From DAOTYH01 sp034435015 (lineage in GTDB: Bacteria > Chloroflexota > Anaerolineae > Aggregatilineales > UBA3940), in assembly GCA_034435015.1 (NCBI GenBank), contig DAOTYH010000045.1, forward strand, positions 62,001 through 126,000: a stretch of 64,000 bases of DNA, in the 5' to 3' direction. The notes below the pieces were generated by a model. It was not told where the DNA came from. It saw only the letters and a program-made list of their open reading frames with translations, and did no database searches. The translations under genes were made by a program, and so were the position numbers. Shown in pieces: positions 45,424 through 54,520 of the stretch (the stretch's first letter is position 1; every line of letters starts with the position of its first letter).

Positions 45424-45456
45424 AGACCGATGCCCCGTATTTAGGGGCATCGGTCT
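45424..45456 (+). terminator. Intrinsic terminator of the signalling cassette
   Basis: Perfect 13-bp inverted repeat (45424-45436 with 45444-45456), 7-nt loop, 39 nt after the regulator stop. The tail is CTGATTCT, so the T-tract is modest, but the stem is long and stable. It separates the cassette from hsp20. Confidence 0.75.
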
Positions 45457-45551
45457 CTGATTCTAATGAAACTTATATAGCGTGCTTATGTTTTTTTGAC
45501 ATAAAGCGATTACTGTAAGAGCGAAAGTCTGACGGGAGGAGGTGAGCGGAT

Positions 45552-45992
45552 ATGTCGAATCTGGTGCGTTGGGAACCATTCCGTGAGATGCTAAGCCTGC
45601 GTGATGCGGTGGATCGCCTGCTAGCGGACAGCTTTGTAAGGACTTCGGATTGGTTCGGCGAGGGGATGCCAGCTATTGATATGTATGAAACCAAAGATGC
45701 TGTGGTGGTCAAAGCGACCCTGCCCGGCGTCAAGCCCGAAGATGTAGAGATCAAACTCACAGGGGATGTTCTGAGCATCCGGGGTGAGATGAAGGAAGAG
45801 GTCGAGACTAACGACCGGAACTACCATTGCCGGGAGCGTCGTTACAGCAGCTTCAACCGCTCAATAGGACTGCCGGTCTCTGTTGTAGCGGACAAGGCAA
45901 GTGCCGAGTTTGAGAATGGCATCCTGACCCTGACCCTGCCGAAGTCCGAGGAGAGCAAGCCTAAGGTCATTACCGTCAAGGCTAAGAAATAG
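45552..45992 (+). CDS. Small heat-shock protein (Hsp20/alpha-crystallin)
   Basis: 146 aa, an ATP-independent holdase that keeps unfolded proteins from aggregating. The alpha-crystallin domain covers about residues 38-130: AIDMYETKDAVVVKATLPGV at its start and FENGILTLTLPKSEESKPK at its end (the G-x-L-x-L-x-L-P motif). Strong ribosome site GGAGGAGG before the ATG. A perfect TTGACA at 45496 has no matching -10 and no CIRCE element was found, so its control is unclear. It follows the signalling cassette that contains a J-domain protein. Confidence 0.93.
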   Translation: MSNLVRWEPFREMLSLRDAVDRLLADSFVRTSDWFGEGMPAIDMYETKDAVVVKATLPGVKPEDVEIKLTGDVLSIRGEMKEEVETNDRNYHCRERRYSSFNRSIGLPVSVVADKASAEFENGILTLTLPKSEESKPKVITVKAKK

Positions 45993-46012
45993 TGGCTCAT
46001 CTTTGCCTCCAA

Positions 46013-46050
46013 GCAAAAGCCCAGCCGACAAACCGCGGCTGGGCTTTTGC
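46013..46050 (+). terminator. Intrinsic terminator of hsp20
   Basis: Perfect 15-bp inverted repeat (46013-46027 with 46036-46050), 8-nt loop, followed by ACGTTTTT. It starts 20 nt after the hsp20 stop and ends just before the end of the convergent pyrG gene. Confidence 0.9.
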
Positions 46051-46069
46051 ACGTTTTTCTCCTCACCGC

Positions 46070-47731
<1,662 letters not shown>

Positions 47732-47741
47732 TTAAAAAAGA

Positions 47742-47774
47742 GACGGGGAGCTTAGGCGTTAGCCCCTCCCCGTC
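47742..47774 (-). terminator. Intrinsic terminator of the Roadblock gene
   Basis: GACGGGGAG (47742-47750) pairs with CTCCCCGTC (47766-47774), 15-nt loop; on the minus strand it is followed by TCTTTTTTAAAG. It lies 32 nt after the Roadblock stop and before pyrG. Confidence 0.85.
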
Positions 47775-47806
47775 GAGAGTCTCTCTACAAGTATGGCGTA
47801 TGCTTG

Positions 47807-48175
47807 TCATACGAGCTTAGCAAGATCGTCTGCGGCACGGCGCATATCCAGAAAGATCAGGCCGAGTTTGGCATCCTCGCGAGCCAAAGCGGTCAGCACG
47901 GCTTCTGAGCCAACTGCCATCAAGATCACGAACCCGCCAGCCCCTCGGATATAGACTTGGTCTAGCGTACCGCGCCCCAGCTCCCCTGCAATGCGCTCGC
48001 CCAATGAGAGCATTGCGGCAGACATCGCGGACACACGATCTTCCTCGACCCCGGCAGGCAATGCCGAGGCCATAATCAGGCCATCTACGCTCACCACAGC
48101 CGACGCTTCGATTCCCTCCGTCTGCTGAAGATCGCGCAGGCGATCCACCATCATCTCAGTCCGCGATTTGGCCAT
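47807..48175 (-). CDS. Roadblock/LC7-domain protein
   Basis: 122 aa, nearly all of it one Roadblock/LC7 domain (GIEASAVVSVDGLIMASALP, YIRGAGGFVILMAVGSEAVLTAL). Bacterial members (MglB-like) regulate small Ras-like GTPases or act in polarity and motility systems. No MglA-type GTPase is adjacent. AAAGGAG lies 9 nt before the ATG; promoter-like sequence at 48225-48252; terminator at 47742-47774. A monocistronic unit. Role unknown. Confidence 0.88.
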   Translation of the reverse strand: MAKSRTEMMVDRLRDLQQTEGIEASAVVSVDGLIMASALPAGVEEDRVSAMSAAMLSLGERIAGELGRGTLDQVYIRGAGGFVILMAVGSEAVLTALAREDAKLGLIFLDMRRAADDLAKLV

Positions 48176-48224
48176 TGAATCAAACTCCTTTACCAGAGGA
48201 CAGGCTTTGACCAGTATGCTAGTA

Positions 48225-48252
48225 ATGATAATGACTTTGGAAGATTCAACAA
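48225..48252 (-). promoter_or_regulatory. Putative promoter of the Roadblock gene
   Basis: Minus strand TTGTTG (48247-48252), 16-nt spacer, TATCAT (48225-48230; 5 of 6 consensus), about 50 nt before the ATG. Confidence 0.4.
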
Positions 48253-48362
48253 CTCTGCAAGTCCTGTTGGATCGCCACGATCATACCATAAGGTTTTGCA
48301 AAGCGTCAAATCGGATGAGGGGGCGAGAGTCATACCCTGGTGGTTGTCTCGTGTGGCTGTTT

Positions 48363-48390
48363 TTGTGTGTGTTCAAGGGGCGGGTATAAT
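48363..48390 (+). promoter_or_regulatory. Putative promoter of the purine nucleoside phosphorylase gene
   Basis: Perfect TATAAT at 48385-48390 with a weak TTGTGT (48363-48368) 16 nt upstream, about 72 nt before the ATG. Confidence 0.45.
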
Positions 48391-48461
48391 CGGCATCGTG
48401 CCACTTGTACCTTTCATTGCCCTAAAGCATGATGACATATCCTGCCTGGGAGGTTATCCCT

Positions 48462-49313
48462 ATGGAGTTCTTTGGCCGTCCTGAGTTTGAGGCCGCTGTC
48501 ACTGTTATCCGCGAGCGGACACAACACAAGCCGCGTATTGGTCTGGTACTGGGTTCCGGACTAGGCGGGCTGGCAGATGCTGTTGAGGAGGCTGATATTA
48601 TCCCCTATGATCAGATTCCTCATTGGCCGCTTTCTACCGTTGTTGGACATCAGGGTCAACTCCACATCGGGTATCTAGAAGGTCAGCCTGTGCTGGTTAT
48701 GCGAGGACGTGCTCATTACTACGAGGGGTATCCTATCTCGCAGGTTACCCTCCCGATCCGTGTGATGCAGTTGCTGGGCATAGAGATCGTGATCCTGACC
48801 AACGCGGCAGGAGGCCTTAACAAGTCCTTTAAAGTAGGGGATGTCATGTTGATCACCGACCATATCGGCCTGATCGGCATGGGCGGTACAAATCCATTAC
48901 GAGGCCCCAACGATGAAACATTGGGACCGCGCTTCCCTGACATGAGCAAAGCTTACGATCTAGAGCTTCGCCGTTTGGCTATTGAGGCGGCACAGGAGGC
49001 TGGCGTCCCCCTCCAACAGGGCATTTATGTGGGCCTTGCCGGGCCATCCTTTGAGACCCCTGCCGACATTCGCTTCCTGCGCTTGATTGGGGCCGACGCG
49101 GTAGGAATGTCTACTGTGTCTGAGACAATCGTTGCACGGCATGGCGGCTTGCGGGTATTGGGGCTGTCTGGGATCAGTAATGTAGCCATTGATCAGCCGG
49201 ACAGCGAATCTGAGGCCTCCCATCAGGAGGTTTTGGACGCTGGCAAGGTGATTGTGCCCCGTCTAGAAGCAGTGGTGCGCGGTGTCTTGCGCAGGCTCAA
49301 CCCAGCGACCTGA
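48462..49313 (+). CDS. Purine nucleoside phosphorylase (trimeric type)
   Basis: About 283 aa from the ATG at 48462 (GGGAGGT 7 nt upstream; ATG at 48429 lacks a site). Phosphate and base site motifs: VLGSGLGGLAD, VVGHQGQL, MRGRAHYYEGY, LTNAAGGLN, AGPSFETPADIRFLR and GISNVA. It splits inosine or guanosine with phosphate into the base and ribose-1-phosphate. The high similarity to trimeric PNP (PunA-type) motifs is clear; whether adenosine is used is unknown. Linked by function to the hydroxylase operon at 52313-64000, which may oxidise purine bases. Confidence 0.92.
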   Translation: MEFFGRPEFEAAVTVIRERTQHKPRIGLVLGSGLGGLADAVEEADIIPYDQIPHWPLSTVVGHQGQLHIGYLEGQPVLVMRGRAHYYEGYPISQVTLPIRVMQLLGIEIVILTNAAGGLNKSFKVGDVMLITDHIGLIGMGGTNPLRGPNDETLGPRFPDMSKAYDLELRRLAIEAAQEAGVPLQQGIYVGLAGPSFETPADIRFLRLIGADAVGMSTVSETIVARHGGLRVLGLSGISNVAIDQPDSESEASHQEVLDAGKVIVPRLEAVVRGVLRRLNPAT

Positions 49314-49319
49314 TGGTGG

Positions 49320-50045
49320 ATGAGCATACTGATACGGTTCATCGCTGATACCTCTCTGATCCTCTACGCTCTCATAGCGATAGGTATCCTATTTGCATTC
49401 CGCGGTTTGGTTCAAGCACGGTCGGCGAGACGGGTTGCCGTGTTTGGTCTTGAGCGCGAGGCGGCGCAGGAAAGACAGCGCCGCTCCTTGAGCGCGTTCG
49501 TCACGCTGGCTTTACTAGCGGGGATGGTTTACATTGTCTCAAATATAGTTGCCCCTAACCTGAGTGAGGAGATAGAGATTCCGACCCCGACCCCTGTTGT
49601 CTTTGTCACCCCGGTGCCATCTCCTACTCAGGCGATCCTGCTTTTTCCCACCATCACCCCAACCGTTGGACTTCCCCCTGCTGAAGCGACTGCCGGCCCT
49701 TCTCCAACACCGGGAGAGGTAGTGAATGGCTGTGATATTCTTGGAGCCACCATTACTAACCCGGTGGCGGGGCAGGTTGTATCGGGCCAGGTAGTTGTTG
49801 AGGGGCAGGCTAATATCCTTAACTTTGCCCAGTATAAGTTTGAGATTAACGGCCCAGCCACGAATGGGGAGTGGGCGGTGGTCGGCACCTTCATCTCGCC
49901 GGTGCCGTCAGGTTACCTTGGCACATGGGATAGTACTTCACTGATGCCCGGTAATTACACCCTGCGGCTGGTAGTGATCCGGCAGGATGGCACCTACGTT
50001 ACACCCTGCGAGGTCCCTGTTGTTATTGCAGGGCCGGGCGGGTAG
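49320..50045 (+). CDS. Membrane-anchored protein with a Pro/Thr-rich linker and beta-sandwich domain
   Basis: 241 aa. Two hydrophobic segments (about residues 9-26 and 57-79), then a Thr-Pro-rich linker (about 83-135) and a C-terminal domain of about 100 residues (GATITNPVAGQVVSG, GYLGTWDSTSLMPGNYTLRLVVI) that looks like an Ig-like beta-sandwich. The topology suggests an outward-facing anchored domain. Starts 6 nt after the phosphorylase stop, so may be co-transcribed. Not recognised beyond this. Confidence 0.75.
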   Translation: MSILIRFIADTSLILYALIAIGILFAFRGLVQARSARRVAVFGLEREAAQERQRRSLSAFVTLALLAGMVYIVSNIVAPNLSEEIEIPTPTPVVFVTPVPSPTQAILLFPTITPTVGLPPAEATAGPSPTPGEVVNGCDILGATITNPVAGQVVSGQVVVEGQANILNFAQYKFEINGPATNGEWAVVGTFISPVPSGYLGTWDSTSLMPGNYTLRLVVIRQDGTYVTPCEVPVVIAGPGG

Positions 50046-50091
50046 TGCCATCACCTATACCTTGCCTCACTGCTTGGAGGACAGATTTTCT

Positions 50092-52329
50092 ATGCGCCGT
50101 TTGACGGGCTGGTTCAGAGAGAATATTGCTTTAGCGGTGATCATGGTGTTCTACGTGGTCTTGGCGCTGGGCTATAACATTGCTGATCCCATCTTTGAAC
50201 CGCCCGACGAGATTTTTCACTACGGCTTTGTGCGGTACATCCAGCAGGAACATGCCTTGCCGGTAGCACAGCTAGAGGCAGGCCTGTCAGAATATCACCA
50301 GCCCCCCCTTTACTACATCGTATCGGCTCTTCTGACGGCATGGGTCCCCACCCCTGACTATGCCGAGCAGGCCCAGCCAAACCCTTTCTGGGGTTACAAC
50401 ATTGGAGAAGTCGGGCGGGATAACAAGAATCAGTTCCTGCACGGCCCTGACCAGCGCTTCCCTTATCAAGGGACCCTGCTGGCTGTCCACCTGATCCGGT
50501 TGCTCTCGACAGTCGCTGGCCTCGCGACTGTCTACCTTACCTATCGCCTCGTCAGGAGTCTTTTGCCGGATGAACATTTCGTGGCTCTGGCGAGCGCGGC
50601 ATTGGTGGCCTTCACACCTAATTTCCTGTTGACCACCGCCGCTGTGACTAATGATTCGTTTGCCAGCGTGTTCCCGGCAGGGATCATGGTATATGCTTTC
50701 AAGCTTCTTGATCAGCCTCATGCGCCCCACCCCCGCCAGTGGGTTATATTGGGCATTCTGCTGGGGCTGGGAGCACTTGTTAAGGTGAGTGTTCTCCCTC
50801 TGCTGGTTATCTCGGCGGTACTGGCGGGGCTTGTTGCCTGGAGGGATCGCTCCTGGCGGGTCTTCTTTACTGCGGGGGCAATTCTAGGCGGATGCGTCTT
50901 GCTTCTTGCGGGTTGGTGGTTCATCCGTAACCTTGTGCTTTATGGTGATCTAACCGGCGTGGGGCGCATGTGGCAGATATGGGGAACGCGCCCGCCATTG
51001 ACCCTTGCCCAGTATCGTATCGAGGCATGGAATTTCCGTACTACCTACTGGGCTAATTTCGGCTATGGCAATGTGCCTGTCCCTACGCCCATTTACCAGA
51101 TCATTGACGGATGCATGCTCCTGGCTGGTGCGGGCTTGTTGTGGAGGCTGGTCGAGCGAATTCGAGATCACTCCGGACAGCCGCGTATTCATGCCGATAA
51201 GCTTCTTCTGCTTGTAATGTGGATGGCCATTACCTTTGCCGCACTGCTGTGGTATTTACAGCGCACTATACAGGTCACAGGAAGGCAGATATACCCCCTG
51301 ATACCTGCTCTTTCCTTCTGTATGGTTTGGGGGTGGACCCGTTTTATCCCCCGCCGCTGGCCGCGCTGGTTACCTTTGCTGACAGGCCTCCCTGCTCTGG
51401 GGCTGGCAGTTGGCGCATTGATAGGTGTTCTCATCCCTGCCTATCGCCCCAGTCCTCGTCTGCCGGCTGGGCAGGCCGAACTTATCATCCCGCACCGGTT
51501 AGACTGGCGTCTAAGTGATATAGCGATCCTGAGAGGGTACACTGTCTCGCCCGATGTCATTGCGCCCGGCGAGCGAGTTATCGTGACACTGTATTGGGAG
51601 CCTATACGCCGTCCTGAGCATAACTATACCGTCTTTGTTCATCTGTTCGGTGAAAATAACACATTGGTTGGTGCGCGTGATACCTATCCCGGCCTCGGCA
51701 ATGACCCAACGCTGTACTGGCTGCCGGGCGAAGTCATTGTTGATGCCATCCCTGTGCCAATCTCGGAAGAAGCCGCAGGCCCCATTCTGCTTGAGATCGA
51801 GGCTGGTTTGTACGGTCTAGAGACCGGTGAACGCCTTCCCATTGTAGATTCTGCCGGCAACATGCTTGCTTACCCCGTGATGGGGACGGTAAAGCTCAAA
51901 GGAACGGTAGCAACGCTACAAGTTCCAACCTACGGCCTGGACGTTGCTTTCAGCGGGGGGGCAAGATTGGAGGGCTACAACTTATCAGCGCTTGAGCTTA
52001 GCCCAGGTAGCTCACTGACACTGACGCTATTTTGGGCGCCGGCAGGCCCGTTACCCGCTGACTATACAGTGTTTGTGCATCTGGTGGATGCAACTGGCCA
52101 GATTGTCTCGCAGGGGGATGGCCCCCCGCGTGGGGGACGTTATCCGACCAGCGCTTGGGGCGAGGGAGAATACTTTGACGATGTGCACGTGTTGACGCTT
52201 CCCCCTGACCTGGCGTCTGGCAGTTACACTTTGCTGGTTGGCCTTTACAACCCAGTGGATAACACATGCTTGGCGCTTGAAGACGGCGGAGACACGGTAC
52301 GCCTGGGGCAAGTTATTTGGGTGCGCTAG
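50092..52329 (+). CDS. GT-C-type membrane glycosyltransferase (DUF2142/PMT-like) with two C-terminal beta-sandwich repeats
   Basis: About 745 aa from the ATG at 50092 (GGAGG upstream; the in-frame ATG at 49987 lies in the previous gene). The first TM segment is followed by PPDEIFHYGF, the catalytic-type Asp-Glu pair of GT-C enzymes that use polyprenyl-phosphate sugars. About 11 hydrophobic segments run to residue 465. Two repeats of about 110 residues follow: the first from ILRGYTVSPDVIAPGERV with YTVFVHLFGENN, the second from LEGYNLSALELSPGSSL with YTVFVHLVDATG. They look like beta-sandwich domains outside the membrane. Convergent with the next gene with a 17-nt overlap. Sugar and acceptor unknown. 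Confidence 0.8.
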   Translation: MRRLTGWFRENIALAVIMVFYVVLALGYNIADPIFEPPDEIFHYGFVRYIQQEHALPVAQLEAGLSEYHQPPLYYIVSALLTAWVPTPDYAEQAQPNPFWGYNIGEVGRDNKNQFLHGPDQRFPYQGTLLAVHLIRLLSTVAGLATVYLTYRLVRSLLPDEHFVALASAALVAFTPNFLLTTAAVTNDSFASVFPAGIMVYAFKLLDQPHAPHPRQWVILGILLGLGALVKVSVLPLLVISAVLAGLVAWRDRSWRVFFTAGAILGGCVLLLAGWWFIRNLVLYGDLTGVGRMWQIWGTRPPLTLAQYRIEAWNFRTTYWANFGYGNVPVPTPIYQIIDGCMLLAGAGLLWRLVERIRDHSGQPRIHADKLLLLVMWMAITFAALLWYLQRTIQVTGRQIYPLIPALSFCMVWGWTRFIPRRWPRWLPLLTGLPALGLAVGALIGVLIPAYRPSPRLPAGQAELIIPHRLDWRLSDIAILRGYTVSPDVIAPGERVIVTLYWEPIRRPEHNYTVFVHLFGENNTLVGARDTYPGLGNDPTLYWLPGEVIVDAIPVPISEEAAGPILLEIEAGLYGLETGERLPIVDSAGNMLAYPVMGTVKLKGTVATLQVPTYGLDVAFSGGARLEGYNLSALELSPGSSLTLTLFWAPAGPLPADYTVFVHLVDATGQIVSQGDGPPRGGRYPTSAWGEGEYFDDVHVLTLPPDLASGSYTLLVGLYNPVDNTCLALEDGGDTVRLGQVIWVR

Positions 52330-53683
52330 GCTTTCTCCTTCTACGGCGGACCCGGTTGTAATCTTCCGGCGTATCAATATCGTCTAGAACGGAGGGTGTG
52401 TTCACTGGAAGCTCGTAGATCGCTTGGGGGTTGGCGCGTAGCATGTCGCGTGGAGCCGCACCTTGCGGCAGGTCCATGACAGCTTGCCATAAGGAGCGGT
52501 CAATAATAAGCGGGTGGCCCCGGCGTTTTTTATAGGCAGGCACAATAATCTGTCCATGGCCTTTGGCGTAAGTGAGCAGTACCTCGGAGATCACCTCCTG
52601 TTCTATCGTGGGCTGATCGCCCAGCACTACCAGACAAGCATCGCTTGTACGCCAGATGGTTTGCAAGCCGATCTGAAGGGAGGAGAGTATTTCTCCTTCT
52701 GCGGCAAAAGGGTTGTATATGACTCGTACCGGCAGATCGGCAACCTGAGCCTGAATAGCTTCTTTCATCTCGCCTGTGACGACCACAGTCTCATACGGCT
52801 GGCAGGCTAATACCTGCTGGCATACCTGCCGAATAATGGTCGAGGTTTTTCCCCAGGGTAACAACAACTTAGGACGCCCCATTCGCTGGGACTGCCCGGC
52901 AGCTAGGATCACAGCCCCTACCCTGCGGTGCACCTCTAGTACAGGGTCGGATTCCCTTACTGCGCCGATCATGACGCGCTCGATGTTAAGATCAGTCAGG
53001 AGGTAAGCCGCTATCCGGCGGGCTACGGGGAGATTTTCGGGGGTTGCCTTGTTGAACAAAGGAATGATCTGCGCTTGAGATGGCACGTTTTTCAGCCCAA
53101 GCTTGGGATGCAATAATGTGGCGGCTACTAGTTCTGGGGTGACCGGCTGGCCCAGTTTGTAACCAATCGCACGCTGAATGCAATGTGCTCCGTAGATGTG
53201 GTCTTTGTCCAGCGGCTGGCCAAGTGCATCCAGGCCGACAACGGGTACAACGATAGTAGCTGAGGCTGGTATGGGTGGCTCGTGAGAGAAGGGGGCCTTC
53301 ATTGGAAGGCGCCGCGATCCGTCAGCCTCTACCAGTAGCACATCAAAAAATGGACTGTGGGCCAGATGTTCGTCTAACCAGCTTGACTTGAGGCCGCGCA
53401 CCTTATAGTTACGCTCCAGTCTGGTGAACAGAAAGATATGCCGATACTGCTCCAGTTGGGAGGGTAACCACTCTGATAAGGGCATCCCCCTCTTGGGCCT
53501 GACGGCATGCGGTGCAAGACCTAATTCATCCTGAGCGATACGAGTAGTGGTTGTCGTGATGACACGTGCTCCCCCCTCGCTCAGTTCAGCCGCCAGCCGG
53601 AACATGGCGTGTGTCTTACCGCCTGCACCGACGAATGCTATGATGTCACCCGCTTTGACTTCAAGTGCCTGAGAGAGATTCAT
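52313..53683 (-). CDS. YqeC-MocA fusion (selenium-dependent hydroxylase accessory protein + molybdenum cofactor cytidylyltransferase)
   Basis: 456 aa. Residues 1-240 match the YqeC family: FVGAGGKTHAMFRLA with a P-loop-like turn and VITTTTTRIAQDE. Residues about 250-450 are a MobA-like nucleotidyltransferase: GAVILAAGQSQRMGRPKLLLPWG, VVLGDQPTI. The second half would attach CMP to molybdopterin (making MCD); the first half is linked in other bacteria to selenium-dependent molybdenum hydroxylases. In E. coli these are the separate genes yqeC and mocA. The start overlaps the YqeB-like stop by 4 nt. Last gene of the hydroxylase operon. Confidence 0.88.
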   Translation of the reverse strand: MNLSQALEVKAGDIIAFVGAGGKTHAMFRLAAELSEGGARVITTTTTRIAQDELGLAPHAVRPKRGMPLSEWLPSQLEQYRHIFLFTRLERNYKVRGLKSSWLDEHLAHSPFFDVLLVEADGSRRLPMKAPFSHEPPIPASATIVVPVVGLDALGQPLDKDHIYGAHCIQRAIGYKLGQPVTPELVAATLLHPKLGLKNVPSQAQIIPLFNKATPENLPVARRIAAYLLTDLNIERVMIGAVRESDPVLEVHRRVGAVILAAGQSQRMGRPKLLLPWGKTSTIIRQVCQQVLACQPYETVVVTGEMKEAIQAQVADLPVRVIYNPFAAEGEILSSLQIGLQTIWRTSDACLVVLGDQPTIEQEVISEVLLTYAKGHGQIIVPAYKKRRGHPLIIDRSLWQAVMDLPQGAAPRDMLRANPQAIYELPVNTPSVLDDIDTPEDYNRVRRRRRKPSAPK

Positions 53684-54513
53684 CTGTGCGATTGTATCCG
53701 TTCACGTACCCCTGACCAGGACAACATTGCTTCCAGCACGCCCCCTCCAATCGCCAGCGACTTGTCCGAGATCATGAAGCAGTAGGCCGGGTCTCCACGC
53801 GGGTCTACATCGCCTACTTTCGTGCCCTTCTTGACTGTTAAGCCGTTGTGTATCAGCCCGCGGATCACCCCGTTGAATGGGGCAGTGATAACCTCTGTTC
53901 CTACCTGAGCTACCGGTTGGCCTTTCTCTACCTTCTCTCCAATTGAGGCTAAAGTGACTAGGATACCGTCTGCGGGTGCACGGAGCACCCGGTCGCTGGA
54001 ATGCCCCATAACAGGATCGGGTTGGCCTGTGTCGGCCTGTGCTGAGCCTTGCCGGATGACCCGTCCCAGCGTGTGTCCTCGCATTGTCTCGATCACTAGG
54101 TCACAATTTTCCGGCGCAGTGAAGCCCGGCCCTAGGCCGATCACAAGCAACGGCCTGAAGGAGAGAGGCTCAGGCATTCGTTTTAGCATCCGAGCGTCTA
54201 CGAGCACCGTTGGAGCGTATTCAGCCAGCAGAGCGGCTTCCGGATCAACCAGAACGGGGATCACATCATCTGATTGAATGGCTATGGCTTCCTCTAAGCT
54301 GTCAGCACGCCTCGCTTCGACGCCGTCAACTGTCAATGTGCCTTCGATCACCGCCGAGCCGAAGGATACTGCCCGGCGCACCATAAGAGGGCTTGGCAGT
54401 TCTGTGATGAGGACAGGAAAGCCGCAGCGGTGGAGACGGTAGGCAACACCAGTTGCCAGATCACCACCGCCGCGTATTGCTACTCGAATAGAAGGAAACA
54501 GGTAGCTACTCAC
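53680..54513 (-). CDS. yqeB: YqeB-like selenium-dependent molybdenum hydroxylase maturation protein
   Basis: 277 aa, EF2563/YqeB family. Visible features: VAIRGGGDLATGVAYRLHRCGF at the N-terminus, the segment VLVDARMLKRMPEPLSFRPLLVIGLGPGF, and a lipoyl-like barrel near ILVTLASIGEKVEKGQPVAQVG and GLTVKKGTKVGDVDPRG. These proteins occur with selenium-dependent hydroxylases, whose Mo centre carries a labile Se rather than selenocysteine. Nothing in the window supplies selenophosphate (no selD), so Se use here is an inference from family alone. 8 nt after the Mo subunit gene. Confidence 0.88.
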   Translation of the reverse strand: MSSYLFPSIRVAIRGGGDLATGVAYRLHRCGFPVLITELPSPLMVRRAVSFGSAVIEGTLTVDGVEARRADSLEEAIAIQSDDVIPVLVDPEAALLAEYAPTVLVDARMLKRMPEPLSFRPLLVIGLGPGFTAPENCDLVIETMRGHTLGRVIRQGSAQADTGQPDPVMGHSSDRVLRAPADGILVTLASIGEKVEKGQPVAQVGTEVITAPFNGVIRGLIHNGLTVKKGTKVGDVDPRGDPAYCFMISDKSLAIGGGVLEAMLSWSGVRERIQSHR

Positions 54514-54520
54514 AAGCTCC

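Noticed and set aside
45496..45501. Perfect TTGACA upstream of hsp20
   Set aside because: No -10 at 15-19 nt; a promoter call would be a guess.
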